Positions 1 to 7,793 of a stretch of 16,254 nt of DNA are shown piece by piece. Location of the stretch: NCBI GenBank assembly GCA_040394255.1, contig JBEBSP010000054.1, positions 1-16,254 on the forward strand. The letters are read 5' to 3'. The first letter of the stretch is position 1. Each line of letters begins with the position of its first letter. The DNA comes from Agaricicola taiwanensis_A. GTDB taxonomy: Bacteria > Pseudomonadota > Alphaproteobacteria > Rhizobiales > Methylopilaceae. The notes under the pieces were generated by a model, which had not been told where the DNA came from, made no database searches, and worked only from the letters and a program-made list of their open reading frames with translations. The translations under genes and the position numbers were made by a program.

Positions 1-394
<394 letters not shown>

Positions 395-411
395 GGGGCA
401 ACACCTTTGCG

Positions 412-432
412 GCCCGCGAAAAGGAAGCGGGC
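412..432 (-). promoter_or_regulatory. Small hairpin in the gyrB leader
   Basis: The arms GCCCGC (412-417) and GCGGGC (427-432) form a perfect 6-bp stem around a 9-nt purine/pyrimidine-biased loop, just upstream of the gyrB Shine-Dalgarno. No T-run follows on the gyrB strand, so it is not a normal terminator. It could affect gyrB translation or simply stabilise the leader. No convincing -35/-10 pair was found in 395-532, so whether gyrB has its own promoter or reads through from recQ is open. Confidence 0.35.
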
Positions 433-532
433 GATTCGTGATGTGCACCTTAGCCGCAAATGGCGGCGATTTCAGGCCGAAAAGAGCCTTTCCGCGATGC
501 TTTTCAAGAGCTTTGCGTGGGGGCGGCCGGCA

Positions 533-2362
533 TCATGCCGGTTCCTCATGCCCAGACTCGAACTGCGCGACCGCGGCGAGGAAGACATCGCCGTATTTCG
601 TCAGCTTGGCCGCGCCGACGCCCTGCACCAGCCGCATGTCCGCCAGGGTGCGCGGCCGCAGCTGCGCCATGTCGATCAGCGTCCGGTCCGGGAAGACCAC
701 ATAGGCCGCGACGCCCTCCTCGCGGGCGAGGGTCAGCCGCAGCGCCCGCAGGTGCTCGAACAGCGCGGCCGAGGTCTCGTCGAGCCCGTCGGTGCGCGCG
801 CTGCGTTCGGCCCGGCGCGGGCGCGCGGGGGCGTCCGGCACCGCCCTCAGCGCGATGGTCTCGCGGCCGAACAGCACGTCCTCGCCGCGCCCGGTCAGGC
901 GGAAGCCGCCGTGCTCCTCGCTGGCCTCGGCCAGCACCCCGGCGGCGAACAGCTGGCGGATGACGGTCATCCAGGACCGGCGGTTCCTGTCGCGGCCGAC
1001 GCCGAAGGTCTTGAGGCTGTCATGGCCGTGGCGGCGGACCGCGTCGGTCGGCTCGCCCAGCAGCACATCGGCCAGATGCCCCGCGCCGAAGCGCTCGCCG
1101 GTGCGGGCCACCGCCGACAGGATCTTGCGCGCGGCAAGCGTCGCGTCCTCCAGCACGGCGTGGCCGTTGCACAGGTCGCAGCCCCCGCAAGGGCCGCTGT
1201 CCTCGCCGAAATAGGCCAGGAGCGCCTGCCTCCGGCAGGTGGCGGCCTCGCACAGGTCGATCATGGCGGTGAGCCGCCTGTGCTCGACGCGGCGGCGGTC
1301 GTCGCCGATCGCCTTCTCGTCGATCTGGCGGCGGCGCAGGGCCATGTCGTCGAGGCCATAAAGCGTCAGCGTTTCCGCCGGCAGGCCGTCGCGGCCGGCG
1401 CGGCCGATCTCCTGATAGTAGCTCTCGATGCCGCCGGGCATGTCGGCGTGGACGACGAAGCGCACGTCCGGCTTGTTGACGCCCATGCCGAAGGCCACCG
1501 TGGCGGCGACCACCACGCCGTCCTCCTGCAGGAAGACGTCCTGGTTGCGGGCGCGGGTCTGCTGGTCGAGCCCCGCGTGATAGGCCAGCGCGTGATGGCC
1601 CTTGCCCGAGAGCCATTCGGCCAGCCGCTCGGTCTTGTCGCGGGACGAGGCGTAGATGATGCCTGACGAGCCCTTGTGGCGCCGGATGAGGTCCTCGATC
1701 TGCTGGCGCGGGCGGTCTTTCGCCGCGAAGCGCAGGTCGAGGTTGGGCCGGTCGAAGCTGTGCAGCACGACGCGTGGCGCTTCCGGGAACAGCGCGGCGG
1801 CGATGTCCTTGCGGGTGGCGGCGTCCGCCGTGGCGGTCAGCGCGATGGTCTGGACGCCGCCGAACAGGGCGCGCACATCGGCCAGCTGGCGGTATTCCGG
1901 GCGGAAGTCGTGGCCCCATTGCGAGACGCAGTGGGCCTCGTCGATGGCCAGCCGCCGCACGCCCACGCGGGCGAGGCGCTGGGTCAGCGTGCTGCCCGCC
2001 AGCCGCTCCGGCGAGACGAACAGGAGGCGCAGCTCGCCGGTCTCGATCCGGCGCAGGGCGGCGCGCGCCTCGGTCTCGTCGTTGGTGGAATTGAGCGTCG
2101 CGGCTTCGATGCCGAGCGCGGTCATCTGCTGGACCTGGTCGCGCATCAGCGCGATCAGCGGCGAGACCACCACCGTCAGGCCGCCGTCGACCACGGCGGG
2201 CAACTGGTAGCACATGGACTTGCCGCTGCCGGTGGGCATCACCGCCAGCACGTCCTCGCCGCTCATGACGGCGGCGATCACCTCGCTCTGGCCGGAGCGA
2301 AAATCGTCGTAGCCGAAGACCGACTTGAGCGCCGCGCGCGCCCGCTGCATATCCTTTTCCAT
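533..2362 (-). CDS. recQ: ATP-dependent DNA helicase RecQ
   Basis: RecQ is a 3'-5' superfamily 2 DNA helicase acting in the RecF recombination and repair pathway. At 609 residues it matches the E. coli length. Seen: FRSGQ (Q-like motif, about 21-25), Walker A MPTGSGKS (42-49), Walker B DEAH (141-144) followed by the aromatic-rich loop CVSQWGHDFRPEY, ALTATAD (motif III), FGMGVNKPDVRF (motif V) and QEIGRAGRDG (motif VI with the arginine finger). A zinc-binding cysteine cluster (CRRQALLAYFG, then CGGCDLC) follows, then a winged-helix region and a C-terminal HRDC domain. The ATG at 2360-2362 begins 1 nt after the recF stop, implying translational coupling. An alternative Met is residue 5. Confidence 0.96.
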   Translation of the reverse strand: MEKDMQRARAALKSVFGYDDFRSGQSEVIAAVMSGEDVLAVMPTGSGKSMCYQLPAVVDGGLTVVVSPLIALMRDQVQQMTALGIEAATLNSTNDETEARAALRRIETGELRLLFVSPERLAGSTLTQRLARVGVRRLAIDEAHCVSQWGHDFRPEYRQLADVRALFGGVQTIALTATADAATRKDIAAALFPEAPRVVLHSFDRPNLDLRFAAKDRPRQQIEDLIRRHKGSSGIIYASSRDKTERLAEWLSGKGHHALAYHAGLDQQTRARNQDVFLQEDGVVVAATVAFGMGVNKPDVRFVVHADMPGGIESYYQEIGRAGRDGLPAETLTLYGLDDMALRRRQIDEKAIGDDRRRVEHRRLTAMIDLCEAATCRRQALLAYFGEDSGPCGGCDLCNGHAVLEDATLAARKILSAVARTGERFGAGHLADVLLGEPTDAVRRHGHDSLKTFGVGRDRNRRSWMTVIRQLFAAGVLAEASEEHGGFRLTGRGEDVLFGRETIALRAVPDAPARPRRAERSARTDGLDETSAALFEHLRALRLTLAREEGVAAYVVFPDRTLIDMAQLRPRTLADMRLVQGVGAAKLTKYGDVFLAAVAQFESGHEEPA

Positions 2363-2363
2363 G

Positions 2364-3524
2364 TCAGCGCACCCGTTCCGCCCGGCCGGGGCCGACGGCG
2401 AAGAGCGCCGCGCCGCCGGTCAGACTGTCGAACAGCGCCGGATCGGCGCCCGTCATCCAGGCCTGCGCGCCCAGTTCCTCCAGCACCCGGTAGAGCGCGG
2501 CGCGGCGCTCGGGGTCGAGATGGGCCGCCACCTCGTCCAAGAGGATCAGCGGCGTCACGCCCGACAGCCGCGCCACCAGCCGGGCATGGGCCAGCACCAG
2601 CCCCAGGAGCAGCGCCTTCTGCTCGCCGGTGGAGGACAGTGCCGCCGGCATGGCCTTGGGGCCGTGGCGCACGAGGAGGTCTGAGGTCTGCGGGCCTTCC
2701 GTCGCCCGGCCCGCCGCGCGGTCGCGGTGGCGGGAGGCAGCGAGCCTGCGGGCGAAACGGTCTTCCACGTCGGCGGCGGAAGCCGTCAGCACTTCGGCTT
2801 CCAGCATGCCCTCCAGCGCCACATCGGCCCAGGGAAAGGCGGAGGCCTCGTCGCGGGTCTCGCGAATCAGGGCGGCGAGCCGGGCGCAGGTCTCGGCGCG
2901 GGCGGCGGCCACCGCGACGGCGAGTTCGGCGGCCTCGCGCTCGGCGGCGTCGAGCCAGCGCGTGTCCCAGCGCTCGTCCTCCAGGAGGCGGTTGCGGCCC
3001 CGGAGCGCGCGTTCGTAGGCGGCGACGCGGGGGCCGTGCTCCGGGTCGACCGCCAGCACGAGGCGGTCGAGGAAGCGCCGCCGGTCGCCGGGGCTGCCGG
3101 TGAAGAGACCGTCCATGGCGGGGGTGAGCCAGACGATCCTCAGATGGTCCGCGAAAGCGCCCGGGCCGGACACGGCGGCGCCGTCGATCCTGTTTTTGCG
3201 GCGCTGGCCCTCGTCACCCGCACCGAGGGGGTCGACGCCGGTCCCGAGGCTGACGGTGCCCAGCACGCCTTCAGCTTCCGCCGCCGCGCCCCAGGAACCG
3301 TCGCCGGGCGCGCGGGCGAGATCGGCGGGGGCCGCGCGCCGCAGGCCACGGCCCGGCGTGAACAGCGACACCGCTTCGAGGATGTTGGTCTTGCCGGCGC
3401 CGTTGGCGCCGGCCAGCGCCACGCTCGCGCCCCCGGTCTCGACGTCGAGGGAGGGATGGTTGCGGAAACCGGTCAGGCGCAGGCGGGTGAGTGCGGCCCT
3501 TGAGGAAGATGGCGTATCCGTCAC
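2364..3524 (-). CDS. recF: DNA replication and repair protein RecF
   Basis: RecF is an SMC-like ATPase that, with RecO and RecR, loads RecA at single-stranded gaps. The product is 386 residues. Seen: the opening LTRLRLTGFRNH, Walker A GANGAGKT (39-46), the RecF segment LTPAMDGLFTGSPGDRRRF, the ABC-type signature LSSTGEQKALLLGL, and Walker B PLILLDEVAAHLDPERR. Together these distinguish it from RecN or SbcC. The start is GTG (3522-3524), which overlaps the dnaN stop as GTGA. This 4-nt overlap is typical of coupled translation. The stop is 1 nt before recQ. Confidence 0.95.
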   Translation of the reverse strand: MTDTPSSSRAALTRLRLTGFRNHPSLDVETGGASVALAGANGAGKTNILEAVSLFTPGRGLRRAAPADLARAPGDGSWGAAAEAEGVLGTVSLGTGVDPLGAGDEGQRRKNRIDGAAVSGPGAFADHLRIVWLTPAMDGLFTGSPGDRRRFLDRLVLAVDPEHGPRVAAYERALRGRNRLLEDERWDTRWLDAAEREAAELAVAVAAARAETCARLAALIRETRDEASAFPWADVALEGMLEAEVLTASAADVEDRFARRLAASRHRDRAAGRATEGPQTSDLLVRHGPKAMPAALSSTGEQKALLLGLVLAHARLVARLSGVTPLILLDEVAAHLDPERRAALYRVLEELGAQAWMTGADPALFDSLTGGAALFAVGPGRAERVR

Positions 3525-4633
3525 ACCCGCATCGGCATCAGGACGTAAAGCGCGGATGTCCCGTCGTTCTCGTGCAGCAGGGTGGGCGAGCCGGGATCGG
3601 CGAGCTTCAGCACCGCCGTGTCGCCGTCGATCTGGTCCAGGATGTCGAGCAGGTAGCGCGAGTTGAAGCCGATCTCGATGGGGTCGGCGGCGTAGCCCAC
3701 CTCGACCTCCTCGGTGGCCGTGCCGCTGTCGGGATTGGTGACGGTCAGCACCAGACGGCCGTCGGAGAGGCTGAGCTTCACGGCGCGGCCGCGCTCGGAC
3801 GAGATGGTCGAGACGCGGTCGACCGCGCTGTTGAACGCCGCCTTGTCGACCACCAGCTCCTTGTCGTTGCCGACCGGGATGACGCGGCCATAATCCGGGA
3901 AGGTGCCGTCGATCAGCTTGGAGGTCAGGATCACCGAACCGATGGTGAAGCGCGCCTTCACCGGCGACAGCTCCACCGTCACGGTGCCGTCGGGGTCTTC
4001 CAGCAGGCGCTGCACCTCGGCCACGGTCTTGCGCGGCACGATCACGCCCGGCATCTCGGATGCGCCGGAGGGCGCCGGGATCTCGACCCGCGCCAGGCGG
4101 TGCCCGTCGGTCGCCACCGCGCGCAGCATGCGGATGCCCTCGACGTCGACGGCGTGCAGGTAGATGCCGTTGAGATAGTAGCGCGTCTCCTCGGTGGAGA
4201 TGGCGAACTGGGTCTTGTCGATCAGGCGCTTCAACTCGGAGGCGGCCAGATCGAAGCGGATCGGCAGCTCGCCCGCCGTCAGGTCCGGGAAATCGGCCTC
4301 GGGCAGGGTCTGGAGCGTGAAGCGCGAGCGGCCGGCGCGCAGCGCCAGGGTCGTTCCGGTCTGCTCCAGCGTGATCTGCGACCCGTCGGGAAGCTTGCGC
4401 ACGATGTCGTAGAAGGTGTGCGCCGGCACCGTGGTGGCGCCGGATGCGCCGATGTCGGCGGCGAGTTGCTCGACGACCTCCAGATCGAGGTCGGTGGCCT
4501 GCAGCTTCAGCGCGCCCTGGTCGGCGCGCAGCAGGACGTTGGACAGGATCGGAATGGTCGTGCGCCGTTCGACGACCCGATGAACGTGACCGAGGGCCTT
4601 GAGAAGCGCCGAGCGCTCGAGCGTCACCCGCAT
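3521..4633 (-). CDS. dnaN: DNA polymerase III beta subunit (sliding clamp)
   Basis: DnaN dimerises into the ring-shaped clamp that tethers DNA polymerase III to DNA. The product is 370 residues, the normal family length. Seen: MRVTLERSALLKALGHVHRVVERR followed by TIPILSNVLL, the canonical N-terminus, and the C-terminus YVLMPMRV typical of the family. The ATG at 4631-4633 was chosen over an in-frame upstream start at 4675 because it matches family N-termini and has AAGGA (4640-4644) 6 nt upstream. It lies 118 bp downstream of dnaA and overlaps recF by 4 nt. Confidence 0.96.
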   Translation of the reverse strand: MRVTLERSALLKALGHVHRVVERRTTIPILSNVLLRADQGALKLQATDLDLEVVEQLAADIGASGATTVPAHTFYDIVRKLPDGSQITLEQTGTTLALRAGRSRFTLQTLPEADFPDLTAGELPIRFDLAASELKRLIDKTQFAISTEETRYYLNGIYLHAVDVEGIRMLRAVATDGHRLARVEIPAPSGASEMPGVIVPRKTVAEVQRLLEDPDGTVTVELSPVKARFTIGSVILTSKLIDGTFPDYGRVIPVGNDKELVVDKAAFNSAVDRVSTISSERGRAVKLSLSDGRLVLTVTNPDSGTATEEVEVGYAADPIEIGFNSRYLLDILDQIDGDTAVLKLADPGSPTLLHENDGTSALYVLMPMRV

Positions 4634-4731
4634 GATGAATCCTTGAGGCGGAAGGACTTGAAAGCGCGCGGCCACGAGGGTCGCGCGCAGGGAGCGGGAG
4701 ATTGGCGTCTTACCCGCGAAATCGCAAGTCC

Positions 4732-4740
4732 TTAACCACA
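4732..4740. promoter_or_regulatory. DnaA-box-like 9-mer between dnaA and dnaN
   Basis: TTAACCACA differs from the classical DnaA box TTATCCACA at one of nine positions. It lies in the 118-bp gap between the dnaA stop and the dnaN start. DnaA boxes near dnaA/dnaN often serve autoregulation or titration of DnaA. It is a single isolated copy, so it could be chance. Confidence 0.35.
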
Positions 4741-4751
4741 GGCTTCTTCGC

Positions 4752-6224
4752 TCACTCCTCGAGCAGGCGCTTCAAGAGCTCGATTTCCTCGGCCAGAGCC
4801 GTGTCCTTGGCCAGAAGCCCATCGATCTTGCGGACGGCGTGGAGCACCGTGGTGTGGTCGCGGCCTCCGAAGCGGCGGCCGATCTCCGGCAGCGAGCGCA
4901 GGGTCATGGTTTTCGCCAGATACATCGCCACCTGGCGCGGGCGCACCACGGTCTGGGTGCGGCGCGAGGACAAGACGTCGGCGCGGCTGACGTTGTAGTG
5001 GCGCGCCACGATGCGCTGGATGTCCTCGATCTTGACGCGCTTGGGCTCGCGGGTGCGGACGAGGTCGCGCAGGGTCTGCTCGGCCATGTCGAGCGTGATG
5101 GGCGCGCCGGTCAGGGTGTTGTGGGCAACGAGCCGGTTGACCGCGCCGTCGAGGTCGCGGCCGTTGGCGGTCACCACCTCGGCGACATAGGCGATCACGT
5201 TGGCGGGCACCGAGAAACCGGGGTTGCGGGCTTCCTCCATGGAGATACGGGCCTTCAGGATGGCGAGGCGCAGGTCCTCGTCGAGCGAGCCCATCTCCAC
5301 GGCCAGACCACCGGCGAGGCGCGAGCGCAGGCGCTCGTCGAGGCTTTCCAGTTCCGCGGGCGGGCGGTCGGCGGCGATCACGATCTGCTTGCCGCTGTCG
5401 ATCAGGGCGTTGAGGGTGTGGCCGAACTCCTGCTGGACGCTCTTGCCCTGCAGGAACTGCACGTCGTCGATGATGAGCATGTCGATGCCGCGCAGGGTCT
5501 CCTTGAAGGCCAGCGCCGTCTGGGCGCGCAGCGCGGAGACGAAGCCGAACATGAAGCGCTCGGCGGTGAGGTACAGCACCCGGCGGCCATTGGCTTCCGC
5601 CTCGGTGCCGACGGCCTGCAACAGATGGGTCTTTCCGAGACCGACCGAGGCATAGATGTAGAGCGGGTTGAAGCGGACCGGCTCGCCCGGTTTCGCCCTT
5701 GCGACCTGAAGGGCCGCGGCATGGGCCAGCGTGTTGCTGCGCCCGATATGGAAGGTCTCGAAGCTGAGGCGGCGGTCCAGCGGGGAGCCGACCAGGCTGC
5801 TGCCGGAGGTCACATCGGCGGCGTTGGTGTGGGCGACCGCCAGACGCACCGTCGCGGCTTCCGCAGCGATGGGAGCCGACACGACGGTGGCGGCCGGACG
5901 CACCGCCGCCTTGGCGCAGGCCGTCCTCACGCCCAGGGCGACGCGGCGCACATCCGGGATCTCAAGGTTGCACAGCCGCGCGATGCGGTCGGCGTAATGG
6001 GATTCGATCCAGCTCTTCAGGAAGCGCGTCGGCACCGACAGGCGGGCGGTGCCGTCACCATCCACGCCATCAAGGGCCAGCCGGGAAAACCAGCTGGAAT
6101 AGACGTCCTCGCCCAGCTCGGACCGCAGGCCCGCCATGACGCGCAGCCACGAAGCGTTCTCGCTGCCGGCCTCGTCATTCAGGGACGCGGGAACGGACAG
6201 GGCTTCGGCGAGGGGCGCATGCAT
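4752..6224 (-). CDS. dnaA: Chromosomal replication initiator protein DnaA
   Basis: DnaA is the AAA+ ATPase that binds DnaA boxes and melts the origin; it also regulates transcription. The product is 490 residues. Seen: domain I from about residue 26 (SWLRVMAGLRSELGEDVYSSWF), a variable Ala/Val-rich linker (about 100-150), and domain III with Walker A YASVGLGKTHL (about 191-201) and Walker B MLIIDDVQF (about 249-257). The arginine-finger box SLDERLRSRL follows. Domain IV carries the DnaA signature with MYLAKTMTLRSLPEIGRRF and GGRDHTTVLHAVRK. The first Walker A position is Ala rather than the common Gly; I believe this occurs in some alphaproteobacteria, from memory. The ATG at 6222-6224 has AGGAG 6 nt upstream. 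An in-frame ATG at 6311 would add 29 residues and is less likely. Confidence 0.96.
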   Translation of the reverse strand: MHAPLAEALSVPASLNDEAGSENASWLRVMAGLRSELGEDVYSSWFSRLALDGVDGDGTARLSVPTRFLKSWIESHYADRIARLCNLEIPDVRRVALGVRTACAKAAVRPAATVVSAPIAAEAATVRLAVAHTNAADVTSGSSLVGSPLDRRLSFETFHIGRSNTLAHAAALQVARAKPGEPVRFNPLYIYASVGLGKTHLLQAVGTEAEANGRRVLYLTAERFMFGFVSALRAQTALAFKETLRGIDMLIIDDVQFLQGKSVQQEFGHTLNALIDSGKQIVIAADRPPAELESLDERLRSRLAGGLAVEMGSLDEDLRLAILKARISMEEARNPGFSVPANVIAYVAEVVTANGRDLDGAVNRLVAHNTLTGAPITLDMAEQTLRDLVRTREPKRVKIEDIQRIVARHYNVSRADVLSSRRTQTVVRPRQVAMYLAKTMTLRSLPEIGRRFGGRDHTTVLHAVRKIDGLLAKDTALAEEIELLKRLLEE

Positions 6225-6242
6225 GGTTTTCTCCTGATTCAC

Positions 6243-6271
6243 GGTATTTGCATTCACAGCTTGTCTGTCGA
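6243..6271 (-). promoter_or_regulatory. Weak candidate dnaA promoter with a DnaA-box-like site in the spacer
   Basis: On the minus strand a -35-like TCGACA (6266-6271, 5 of 6 to TTGACA) is followed after 17 nt by AATACC (6243-6248), a poor -10. In the spacer lies a DnaA-box-like 9-mer, GCATTCACA when read on the plus strand (6250-6258), matching TTATNCACA at seven of nine positions. The arrangement would suit autorepression of dnaA. The -10 is weak, so this is tentative. Confidence 0.3.
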
Positions 6272-6320
6272 CCGGAAGCGCGTGCCCCCGGCCTTTGATG
6301 GGCTCTCTCATGCCAGCCCC

Positions 6321-6740
6321 CTATATGTGAGAGACGGGAAGACCCCGATCCGACCAGCCGGCAAGATCCGGCCGCCCCGAAAAACCGCCCGCCACATTGA
6401 GGCAGCGGGTCCAGCCGCGCGCCGCCAGGGCTTCCCCGGCCGCCCGGCTGCGCACACCGGAGCGGCAGACGATGAGGACCGGGCTGTCATGATGCGCACC
6501 CGCATCCGCCAGTTCCCGCTCCGCCGTGGCGATGAAATCATCAAGGGAGAGATCAGGAGAGGTCGGCCATACGGCATGTATGACACGCTTGCCGACCTCT
6601 TCGAGTGATGGCGCGCCCAGGGCGACCCGCTCGTCATCCCTCCGGACATCAATCAGCTGCGCATCCGGAACGCTCCTGAGAAGCTCGAAAGCCTGTTCCG
6701 CATCGAGATCGTCCACCCGCATGGATTCCCTCACCATCAT
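6321..6740 (-). CDS. Rhodanese-like domain protein (single-domain sulfurtransferase)
   Basis: This is a single rhodanese domain protein of 139 residues, predicted cytoplasmic with no signal peptide. Such proteins carry sulfur as a persulfide on an active-site cysteine; the physiological acceptor is unknown here. Seen: AFELLRSVPDAQLIDVRRDDER (the CH2A region, split here as AFELLRSVPDAQ and LIDVRRDDER), the active-site loop CRSGVRS with Cys92, and the terminal motif NVAGGFSG. A six-residue CRxGxR-type loop is typical of single-domain GlpE/PspE-like rhodaneses rather than phosphatases. The ATG at 6738-6740 has GGGGAGG (6748-6754) 7 nt upstream. An upstream open frame reaches 6866 but has no supporting ribosome site. 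It sits about 100 bp upstream of dnaA on the same strand. Confidence 0.88.
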   Translation of the reverse strand: MMVRESMRVDDLDAEQAFELLRSVPDAQLIDVRRDDERVALGAPSLEEVGKRVIHAVWPTSPDLSLDDFIATAERELADAGAHHDSPVLIVCRSGVRSRAAGEALAARGWTRCLNVAGGFSGRPDLAGWSDRGLPVSHI

Positions 6741-6759
6741 GATCAAACCTCCCCGTTCC

Positions 6760-6780
6760 TGCTGCCATGTTCCGGCAGCA
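6760..6780 (-). promoter_or_regulatory. Hairpin just upstream of the rhodanese ribosome binding site
   Basis: TGCTGCC (6760-6766) and GGCAGCA (6774-6780) form a perfect 7-bp stem with a 7-nt loop. On the minus strand it ends 5 nt before the GGGGAGG Shine-Dalgarno at 6748-6754. It would sit in the mRNA leader and may modulate translation. No ligand or protein is suggested by the sequence. Confidence 0.4.
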
Positions 6781-7181
6781 AGCCAACTCCGCATCAGATA
6801 CTCATGATTGGTGCGACCGCAGGCGAATGCATTGCTGCATTCCTCCGCTCGCTTTGACTGGAACAATTTGAAGGTTTTTTAACAACCTGTTCTTTTTTAT
6901 TGCCCAGTCAATACACTACCGCCCTCTCGCGAGGTGAGCTTTAAGCTTCGCTTGTCTTGAGAACTCGGGTTAGCCCCGCGCTATGGAGAGACATTACACG
7001 TTGCACCTCGCCCTGCGCAACCCATCTGGTGAAAGGAATCGTTAAGGCGAGGGTGTCCAAAAACGAATCTCCCGCACAGGTTTTGGCGACCGGAGCGGGC
7101 AAGCCGCTGACTCCTCGACGGATTCATTTTCAAAGTTTCCGCAAAAGGCAGAATCGTTACGGGTGCGGAAAATTTCACGGA

Positions 7182-7205
7182 CGAAAAGTGTGCCCTTTTC
7201 GGCAC
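7182..7205. other. Two mutually exclusive hairpins
   Basis: CGAAAAG (7182-7188) pairs with CTTTTCG (7195-7201). Alternatively GTGCC (7190-7194) pairs with GGCAC (7201-7205). The two stems share bases, so only one can form at a time. No gene start follows closely on either strand. It may belong to an untranslated RNA or be structure without a role. Confidence 0.35.
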
Positions 7206-7334
7206 GCCGCGGGCTGCGACAGGCAGGGCAACGAGTCAAGTAAGCCTTTCAGATAAAACCATTTTTCCGGAGTTGCGGCGCACCCAAACTGTCGACAAAG
7301 AACAGTCTCCGGTCAAACTATTGAATCCAAACGG

Positions 7335-7361
7335 AAACGCCCGGCGCGAAGCCGGGCGTTT
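7335..7361 (-). terminator. Rho-independent terminator of rpsT
   Basis: AAACGCCCGGC (7335-7345) and GCCGGGCGTTT (7351-7361) form a perfect 11-bp stem with a 5-nt loop, TTCGC on the minus strand. It lies 25 bp after the rpsT stop. The T-tract on the minus strand is short (TTTCCGTTT), but the GC stem is strong. Confidence 0.85.
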
Positions 7362-7386
7362 ATTCCACAATCACTGGGATGCAAAA

Positions 7387-7653
7387 TCAGGCGCTCAGCG
7401 CCTTCACGCGGGCCGCCAGACGCGACACCTTCCGGGAGGCGGTGTTCTTGTGCAGGATGCCCTTCTGGGCGGCCTGCATCACCTCGGGCTGGGCGTTGCG
7501 CAGCGCGTCCTGGGCCGACTTGGCGTCACCCGAAGCGATGGCTTCCTCGACCTTGCGGATCTGGTTGCGCATACGGGTCTTGCGCGCCTTGTTGATGGCG
7601 GTGCGCGCGGCGATCTTGCGGGTGGCCTTCTTGGCCGAAGTCGTGTTGGGCAT
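7387..7653 (-). CDS. rpsT: 30S ribosomal protein S20
   Basis: S20 is a small basic protein that binds 16S rRNA early in 30S subunit assembly. At 88 residues it matches the family (87 in E. coli). Seen: MPNTTSAKKATRKIAARTAI at the N-terminus, KARKTRMRNQIRKVEEAI, and the C-terminal GILHKNTASRKVSRLAARV. The protein is lysine/arginine-rich and almost entirely helical in prediction. The ATG at 7651-7653 was chosen to match this N-terminus; frames extending upstream to 7704 lack it. It has its own promoter and terminator, so it is probably monocistronic. In E. coli S20 represses its own translation; nothing here proves or excludes that. Confidence 0.96.
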   Translation of the reverse strand: MPNTTSAKKATRKIAARTAINKARKTRMRNQIRKVEEAIASGDAKSAQDALRNAQPEVMQAAQKGILHKNTASRKVSRLAARVKALSA

Positions 7654-7745
7654 TTCAGTCCGTCCTGCCGGTGGCGCCGTCGCCGCGAGGCGCGCAACGC
7701 GCAAAAATGAGTTGCGGCGGAAACATGCCCGCCGCGATGGCCGGA

Positions 7746-7774
7746 GCTATAGTCTGCCGCGAGCGCGCCGTCAA
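7746..7774 (-). promoter_or_regulatory. Housekeeping-type promoter of rpsT
   Basis: On the minus strand TTGACG (7769-7774, 5 of 6 to TTGACA) and TATAGC (7746-7751) are separated by exactly 17 nt. The -10 lies about 93 nt upstream of the rpsT start, giving a leader of roughly 85 nt. The -35 begins about 20 bp past the stop of the upstream crotonase gene. This is the best sigma-70-type promoter in the window. Confidence 0.75.
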
Positions 7775-7793
7775 CGTTTTCACGAGCCGGATG

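Larger units (their letters stand above)
6741..7386. other. 646-bp gene-free region between the rhodanese gene and rpsT
   Basis: No convincing coding frame was seen: short frames on both strands lack family similarity and ribosome sites. The region is clearly more AT-rich than its neighbours around 6861-6915. It holds the rpsT terminator (7335-7361) and a hairpin before the rhodanese gene (6760-6780). It also holds a long imperfect stem (7004-7012 with 7046-7055), a small stem AGCGG/CCGCT around 7094-7108, and overlapping alternative hairpins at 7182-7205. In this gene order (rpsT next to dnaA) it could be an origin or harbour a small RNA, but no strong DnaA boxes were found by eye. Confidence 0.6.

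Noticed and set aside
6225..6311. Upstream in-frame ATG extending DnaA by 29 residues
   Set aside because: The ATG at 6222-6224 has a better Shine-Dalgarno, and the extension lacks any family-like sequence and would cover the likely promoter. A short GGGGG stretch before 6311 leaves a small doubt.
4839..6608. Long plus-strand open frame opposite dnaA
   Set aside because: It is antisense to a clear dnaA. Its translation is low-complexity, rich in Gly/His/Val/Ala, as expected from the reverse of a high-GC3 gene, and it has no family match.
6861..6900. AGGTT/AACCT hairpin followed by T-run as a plus-strand terminator
   Set aside because: The stem is only 5 bp and AT-rich, and no plus-strand gene lies upstream for it to terminate.
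6957..7256. Short plus-strand open frame in the rhodanese-rpsT gap, and overlapping minus-strand frames at 6981-7239
   Set aside because: There is a non-ATG start or no Shine-Dalgarno, no third-position GC preference, and no recognisable motif.
7359..7369. TTATTCCACAA as a DnaA box next to rpsT
   Set aside because: It has an extra base relative to TTATCCACA and overlaps the arm of the rpsT terminator; not counted as a site.
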